Assembly (NCBI RefSeq): GCF_028864635.1
Contig: NZ_CP104850.1
Location: forward strand, 1,308,001-1,372,000
Source: Cloacibacterium sp. TD35
GTDB taxonomy: Bacteria > Bacteroidota > Bacteroidia > Flavobacteriales > Weeksellaceae
Length of the DNA stretch: 64,000 bases
Reading direction: 5' to 3'
Shown: positions 59,447-64,000 of the stretch, one piece after another
Layout: every line of letters starts with the position of its first letter
How positions within the stretch are numbered: position 1 is the stretch's first letter
Notes under the pieces: generated by a model
Seen by the model: the letters and a program-made list of their open reading frames with translations, nothing else
Told to the model about the DNA's origin: nothing
Database searches by the model: none
Position numbers and translations under genes: made by a program

Positions 59447-60226
59447 TTATTCTATAAAAATATTAGTAATCAATACGGCGATAAAATCGATAATAAACAA
59501 TAACATAGAGGAGTAAACCACCGCAGAATTGGCAGCAATTCCTACACCTCTTGTTCCAGATTTACACTGGTATCCTTTGAAGCAACCTACCATTCCTATG
59601 GCAAAACCAAAGAAAAAAGTCTTGATGGTTGCAGGAAGTAAATCACTAAATTCTATATTGTCAAAAACTTGATTAAAATATTGTAAAAAAGAAACATCAC
59701 CTTTTAAATTTTCTACCAAATAAGACCCGAAAATCGCAATGAAATCACTGTAAAAAACCAAAATCGGTAACATGGCAGTAGTAGCAAGAATTCTGGTCAC
59801 CACTAAATATTTAAAAGGATTGGTTCCAGAGACTTCCATAGCGTCTATCTGTTCGGTTACGCGCATAGAACCTATTTCTGCACCTATTCCAGAGCCTATT
59901 TTCCCTGCGCAAATCAGCCCAGTAATAATCGGACCGATTTCTCTAATGATAGAAATACTAACCATAGAAGGCATCCAAGAAACAGCCCCAAATTCCATTA
60001 AGGTAGGACGGGTTTGTAAAGTGAATACTAAACCGATGATAAATCCCGTAACAGAAACTAGAAAAAGTGAGCGGTTACCAATGCTGTAACACTGTTTCAG
60101 AAATTCTTGAAATTCATAAGGTCTTTTATAAAATTCTTTTAAAAATCTTATGCTGAAATAGCTCATTTCGCCTATCTCTACGATGAAGTTTTTTAAAGAT
60201 TGTGATATTTGATAAAAAACTTTCAT
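59447..60226 (-). CDS. MlaE family lipid ABC transporter permease
   Basis: 259 residues, five or six membrane spans, with the family block ICAGKIGSGIGAEIGSMRVT followed by EQIDAMEVSGTNP. First gene of the operon, under the -7 box at 60247-60254. MlaB and MlaC are not next to it, as usual in Bacteroidota. Confidence 0.94.
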   Translation of the reverse strand: MKVFYQISQSLKNFIVEIGEMSYFSIRFLKEFYKRPYEFQEFLKQCYSIGNRSLFLVSVTGFIIGLVFTLQTRPTLMEFGAVSWMPSMVSISIIREIGPIITGLICAGKIGSGIGAEIGSMRVTEQIDAMEVSGTNPFKYLVVTRILATTAMLPILVFYSDFIAIFGSYLVENLKGDVSFLQYFNQVFDNIEFSDLLPATIKTFFFGFAIGMVGCFKGYQCKSGTRGVGIAANSAVVYSSMLLFIIDFIAVLITNIFIE

Positions 60227-60246
60227 AATAACATTTAAGCTTTTAT

Positions 60247-60254
60247 CAAATTTA
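60247..60254 (-). promoter_or_regulatory. -7 box for the mlaEFD operon
   Basis: Leftward TAAATTTG, 20 nt before the mlaE ATG. Confidence 0.6.
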
Positions 60255-60361
60255 CTGATAATTATTGATTTATACTTAAACTTATTGTGAATAATTTGAA
60301 AAGAATTACAATCATTAATAGGATTTTAATACAGATTATTTTATGGTTTGCCTAATAATTT

Positions 60362-60369
60362 TATCTTTG
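60362..60369 (+). promoter_or_regulatory. -7 box for sdaA
   Basis: TATCTTTG, 24 nt before the ATG. Confidence 0.7.
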
Positions 60370-60393
60370 TAAAAATCATTATCAATAATCAAT

Positions 60394-61815
60394 ATGGAGA
60401 GTATTTCGGTTTTTGAAATCATAAAAGTAGGAATTGGGCCGTCTTCGTCTCATACGATGGGACCTTGGAATGCAGCGGAAATGTTTCTGAGCGAAATCAG
60501 AAGAAATCACCAGATTTCAGAAGTGGCAGAAGTGTATGTGGAGTTTTTTGGCTCGCTTGCCAAAACAGGAATCGGTCACGGAACAGATATTGCCGGAATG
60601 CTGGGTCTAAGCGGTGAAAATTTTAAAAAAATAGATACCGATAAAATAGATGCTAAAATTGCTGAAATCAAAAATTCTGGGAAATTGATTTTAGGAGCTG
60701 AAAAAGAAATTCCTTTTATTTATGGGAAGCATTTGGTACTCAATATGCAAGAATCTTTAGATTTTCACCCAAATGGAATGATTTTCAAAGCGGTTTTTAA
60801 CAATGGCGAAATTTTAGAAAAAGATTATTATTCTGTAGGAGGTGGTTTTGTAGCTACACAAGAAGATAATTCTATTGAAAGTCACTGTATCAGAACACCT
60901 TATCCTTGTCATAAAGGGGAAGATATTTCAAAATATTGTGAAAAATTAGGTGTACAGAGACTTTCTGATTTGGTGTACATCAATGAAGAAGCTTGGAGAA
61001 CCAAAGAAGAAACTAGAAGTGAAGCGCTCTATATTTGGCAACAAATCAAAGAATGCATTTACAAAGGCGTTAACAAAGAAGGGGTTTTACCAGGTGGACT
61101 TAATGTAACGAGAAGAGCTGCTGATTTTAACAGAAAATTATTAGGCGAAGATGTTATTTACAAAAATATAGACGAATGGTTTGCTGCGGTAAAAAATTCT
61201 CCTAAAAATTTCAATCAAATTACCCGTTGGATTTCGTGTTTTGCATTGGCAGTAAACGAAGAAAACGCCAGTTTTGGTAGAATTATCACTGCGCCAACTA
61301 ACGGAGCGAGTGGTGTAATTCCTGCGGTGCTCATGTATTCTCAAACCTTTACAGAATTCAATTCAGAGGAAGATATCATCAGATTTATTTTAGTAGCGGG
61401 AGAAATTGGTACGCTTTTCAAGAAAAATGCAACCATTTCTGCAGCAATGGGAGGTTGCCAAGCAGAAATCGGCGTTTCTTCTGCTATGGCTGCAGCTGGT
61501 TTGACAGAAATTTCGGGCGGAACTCCTGCTCAGGTTTTGATGGCGGCAGAAATTGCTATGGAACATCACCTAGGTTTGACTTGCGACCCAATTGGTGGAT
61601 TGGTTCAGATCCCGTGTATTGAGAGAAATTCTATGGGCGCCATGAAAGCAATTACCGCTTGTCATATCGCGCTAGAAAGCGATCCTTCTAAAGCCAGAGT
61701 TTCTCTGGATGATGTGATTAAATCTATGTGGGAAACCGCTCTTGACATGAATTCTAAGTACAAAGAAACTTCTGAAGGTGGTTTAGCAGTTGCCGTGAAC
61801 GTGGCAGAATGTTAA
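60394..61815 (+). CDS. sdaA: L-serine ammonia-lyase (iron-sulfur type)
   Basis: Deaminates L-serine to pyruvate. 473 residues, single-chain type with beta domain ([21 protein letters not shown]) then alpha domain. The three cluster Cys are in GGCQAE, LTCDPI and IPCIERN. Oxygen-sensitive [4Fe-4S] enzyme of the cytoplasm. Mono- or first gene; the next gene starts 71 bp below. Confidence 0.96.
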   Translation: MESISVFEIIKVGIGPSSSHTMGPWNAAEMFLSEIRRNHQISEVAEVYVEFFGSLAKTGIGHGTDIAGMLGLSGENFKKIDTDKIDAKIAEIKNSGKLILGAEKEIPFIYGKHLVLNMQESLDFHPNGMIFKAVFNNGEILEKDYYSVGGGFVATQEDNSIESHCIRTPYPCHKGEDISKYCEKLGVQRLSDLVYINEEAWRTKEETRSEALYIWQQIKECIYKGVNKEGVLPGGLNVTRRAADFNRKLLGEDVIYKNIDEWFAAVKNSPKNFNQITRWISCFALAVNEENASFGRIITAPTNGASGVIPAVLMYSQTFTEFNSEEDIIRFILVAGEIGTLFKKNATISAAMGGCQAEIGVSSAMAAAGLTEISGGTPAQVLMAAEIAMEHHLGLTCDPIGGLVQIPCIERNSMGAMKAITACHIALESDPSKARVSLDDVIKSMWETALDMNSKYKETSEGGLAVAVNVAEC

Positions 61816-61886
61816 TGAAATTTTGAGGAAGATAACCTCCATTTATTTTCTAAAAATTCTTAACTTGTGCCGTTCAATTTTTATCA

Positions 61887-62276
61887 ATGGCTACCATTAT
61901 CAAACCCAATATTGCTCCGGAATTGCTCTCACAACTCGACACTAAATTCGAGGAAGAGAAGCAAGTCATTGTGCACTGTGGTTTTCAAAATAATTATTTG
62001 ATTGGAAATCTGGTGAGAATTTGGCGCACCACGTTCTTGGTGGATAAATTTACGGGGCACAGAAGCCAACTTTTATTCTGGGAAAATATCTCGATGTTTC
62101 CTTATTGGACGGAAGTTCCGCCTGTGAAAGAATATTGGTTTACCCTTATTTTTTCTGGATTGCCTAAGGATTGCAAAATCTTTGATTTTGTAGAAGAAAT
62201 TCCACAAGAAGGAGGTTTTCTGGTCACCGATATTGATAGAAATGAAAGCGATGTTTATACTATAAAATTAATTTAA
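61887..62276 (+). CDS. Conserved protein of unknown function (129 aa)
   Basis: Small soluble protein, mainly beta by pattern, with VIVHCGFQNNYLIGNLVRIW and LFWENISMFPYWTEV. No signal peptide and no family recognised. Its TAA is directly followed by the ATG of the DUF1684 gene (62277), so they are translated from one message. Confidence 0.75.
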   Translation: MATIIKPNIAPELLSQLDTKFEEEKQVIVHCGFQNNYLIGNLVRIWRTTFLVDKFTGHRSQLLFWENISMFPYWTEVPPVKEYWFTLIFSGLPKDCKIFDFVEEIPQEGGFLVTDIDRNESDVYTIKLI

Positions 62277-62921
62277 ATGAAGAAGATTTACTTACTTTTA
62301 CTCTTAGTTTCAAGTTTTGCCTTTGGTCAAGGTCTTAAAAATAAAACCGACAAAAAACAATTTCCTGCCGAAATTCTAGAAATCGAAACGTTCCAAAAAG
62401 AACTTAATAGAGAATACAAAACAGAAGAAGAAACACCTTTGCGTGGCTCTAATTTCAAGAAATTCAAATCTCATCCGTTTTTTCCTATCGATTTAACCTA
62501 TCGTGTAAAAGCGAAATTGGTAAAAACTGAAAACGCGGTTCCTTTTGAAATTCCTACTTCGTCTGGAAGAACCAAAAAATACAGAGAATTCGGGAAAGCC
62601 TATTTCACACTAAATGGAATAGAACAAGTGTTAACGGTTTATCAAAGTTTAGCTTTGTTAGATGACCCAGAATATCAAGATTATTTGTTCTTGCCTTTCA
62701 GAGACGAGACCAACGGAAAAGATACGTATGGTGGCGGAAGATATTTGGATTTAAGAATTCCTCAAAATGATGAATTAATTATTGATTTTAATAAAGCTTA
62801 TCATCCTTTTTGTGCTTATAACGCTACGGATTACAGTTGCCCAATTGTTCCTCAGAATAACTGGTTGCAGTTACCTATAGAAGCGGGTGTAAAGTATCAG
62901 GATGTTTGGTTTGAGCATTAA
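62277..62921 (+). CDS. DUF1684 domain protein, exported
   Basis: 214 residues: signal peptide ending FAFGQ (about 17), then the DUF1684 domain with FRDETNGKDTYGGGRYLDL, FNKAYHPFCAYN, YSCPIVPQNNWL and the late EAGVKY. The pattern of conserved Asp/Arg/Cys hints at a metal or ligand site, but no activity is established. Directly behind the 129-residue gene. Confidence 0.9.
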   Translation: MKKIYLLLLLVSSFAFGQGLKNKTDKKQFPAEILEIETFQKELNREYKTEEETPLRGSNFKKFKSHPFFPIDLTYRVKAKLVKTENAVPFEIPTSSGRTKKYREFGKAYFTLNGIEQVLTVYQSLALLDDPEYQDYLFLPFRDETNGKDTYGGGRYLDLRIPQNDELIIDFNKAYHPFCAYNATDYSCPIVPQNNWLQLPIEAGVKYQDVWFEH

Positions 62922-62986
62922 TCTCCAGATATTAGATTCTAGAGACTAGACATGAGATGTGAGAATCTCAAAAGGTTGCATAAAGC

Positions 62987-63040
62987 AAAAATTCAAAATT
63001 TACTTTCTTTGAATAGAGGAAAATAAATTTTGAATTTTTT
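62987..63040. terminator. Bidirectional terminator
   Basis: AAAAATTCAAAATTTA (62987-63002) pairs perfectly with TAAATTTTGAATTTTT (63024-63039). It lies between the DUF1684 gene and the converging mtaB gene. Confidence 0.8.
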
Positions 63041-63081
63041 ATTTATTAAAAATCTGATATTATTTGTAACAGGAACATTCC

Positions 63082-64000
63082 CTAAACTTTCGATAGAAAT
63101 TCCTCAAAAATAGGAGAGATAGAAACGGTTCCGTCTGGTTGAATTTTATCCAGTTTTACCATTTCTATTTGGTTGATTGAACTCGCGTCAAAAGGTTTCT
63201 GAACTCGCACATAATTTTCGGTGAAGCCAAACATTTTTCCATCTTTTTCTTCGTGTTCCCAAAGTACAGGTAAGGTTTTCCCTAATTGTGTTTGGTAAAA
63301 TGCCATTTTCTTTTTCTCAGAAAGAATTCTGAGCATTTTGTTGCGTTTTTTACGTTCTGCAATCGGCACTATACCTTCCATTTCTACCGCTTCGGTATTT
63401 TCTCTTTCAGAATACGTGAAAACGTGTAAATAGGTGATCGGCAGTTGATTGATGAAGTTATAGGTTTCTAAAAATTTCTCTTCGGTTTCTCCTGGAAATC
63501 CTACAATCACATCTACACCAATCGCAGCATCTGGCATTACTTCTCTAATTTTAGAAACTCTGTCGCTGTACAATTTGGTGAGGTATCTTCGCTTCATTTT
63601 TTTGAGCAAATCATCACTTCCACTTTGCAACGGAATATGGAAGTGCGGTACAAAACTCTTGCTTTCAGCTACCAAATCTATGGTTTCGTCTTTCAATAAA
63701 TTTGGTTCTATAGAAGAAATTCTAATTCTCTCAATTCCCTCTACTTTATTGAGTTCTTTCACCAAATCTAGGAAAGTATGTTCGTGTTTTTTATTGCCAA
63801 ATTCACCTTTTCCGTAATCGCCAATGTTTACCCCCGTCAAAACAATTTCTTTGATGTCTTTTTCGGCAATTTCTTTGGCATTTTTCACTACGTTTTCTAC
63901 GGTGTCACTTCTAGAAATTCCTCTAGCCAAAGGAATCGTGCAATAGGTACATTTATAATCGCAACCGTCTTGCACTTTTAAGAAAGCTCTGGTTCTGTCG
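63082..64000 (-). CDS. mtaB: tRNA t6A37 methylthiotransferase MtaB (partial)
   Basis: Radical-SAM methylthiotransferase turning t6A37 into ms2t6A in tRNAs. The frame runs past the right edge; the visible part starts with DRTRAFLKVQDGCDYKCTYC (radical-SAM motif CX3CX2C) and covers the catalytic barrel and the C-terminal TRAM domain (about the last 60 residues). The N-terminal UPF0004 domain, with three more Cys, is outside the window. GCDYKCTYCTIP and SRS favour MtaB over MiaB. Confidence 0.93.
   Translation of the reverse strand, partial: DRTRAFLKVQDGCDYKCTYCTIPLARGISRSDTVENVVKNAKEIAEKDIKEIVLTGVNIGDYGKGEFGNKKHEHTFLDLVKELNKVEGIERIRISSIEPNLLKDETIDLVAESKSFVPHFHIPLQSGSDDLLKKMKRRYLTKLYSDRVSKIREVMPDAAIGVDVIVGFPGETEEKFLETYNFINQLPITYLHVFTYSERENTEAVEMEGIVPIAERKKRNKMLRILSEKKKMAFYQTQLGKTLPVLWEHEEKDGKMFGFTENYVRVQKPFDASSINQIEMVKLDKIQPDGTVSISPIFEEFLSKV

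Noticed and set aside
62930-62975. GAGACTAGACATGAGATGTGAGAA-like tract (similar text near 9480-9505)
   Set aside because: Degenerate low-complexity spacer common in flavobacterial gaps; no clear unit or border.

Overview
The window is chromosomal DNA of a flavobacterium, most likely family Weeksellaceae (Chryseobacterium/Cloacibacterium type). Supporting signs are the AT-rich sequence, the Bacteroidota -7 promoter box TAnnTTTG in front of many genes, the lack of Shine-Dalgarno sites, the gliding gene gldD, the tiny COX24-domain ribosomal protein, and many Sec signal peptides ending in A-Q or S-Q. Genes run on both strands in short operons, most closed by clear hairpin-T terminators. No rRNA, CRISPR array or insertion sequence is seen. 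There is one tRNA, tRNA-Leu(CAA).

Layout. 1-13.4 kb is housekeeping: an NAD(P)-binding oxidoreductase, an M23 peptidase, gpsA, aminopeptidase P, a sulfur amino acid lyase with a divergent Lrp regulator, a fatty acid desaturase, tyrS, an ECF sigma factor, lipA and cinA. 13.5-19.4 kb holds envelope proteins, including two tandem M13 metallopeptidase lipoproteins. 19.7-26.7 kb is a tyrosine/homogentisate breakdown cluster (hppD, hmgA, fahA) with a CoA-transferase, a flavin reductase and an inserted four-helix-bundle gene. 26.8-30.2 kb holds a CBS protein, mpl, an acyltransferase and a NUDIX hydrolase.

30.2-32.8 kb is the accessory part and the most interesting. A 22-bp perfect inverted repeat (32237-32258 and 32673-32694) flanks a 414-bp segment. 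That segment carries the upstream region and the signal-peptide end of a gene. As sequenced it reads into a short dead end. If inverted, it joins in frame to the 166-codon orphan reading frame at 31743-32243 and makes one secreted protein of about 211 residues. This is a predicted DNA-inversion ON/OFF switch. The next gene in that operon carries a single amber codon.

32.8-47 kb holds rng, a COX24-type ribosomal protein, HU, mutY, gldD, a PfkB kinase, two periplasmic peptidyl-prolyl isomerases, a nitronate monooxygenase, queG, and a YceI-porin-YceI group. 47.4-64 kb holds the tRNA, rpsO, pnp, fhs, a third YceI protein, the MlaEFD lipid transporter, L-serine deaminase, a DUF1684 protein and part of mtaB.

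A second non-genic item is a 195-nt dispersed element in two copies (19495 and 41015). The copies differ in the arms of their hairpins but keep the pairing. Several tiny genes (at 855, 34460, 44403, 53673, 53821 and 55863) are listed with graded confidence.
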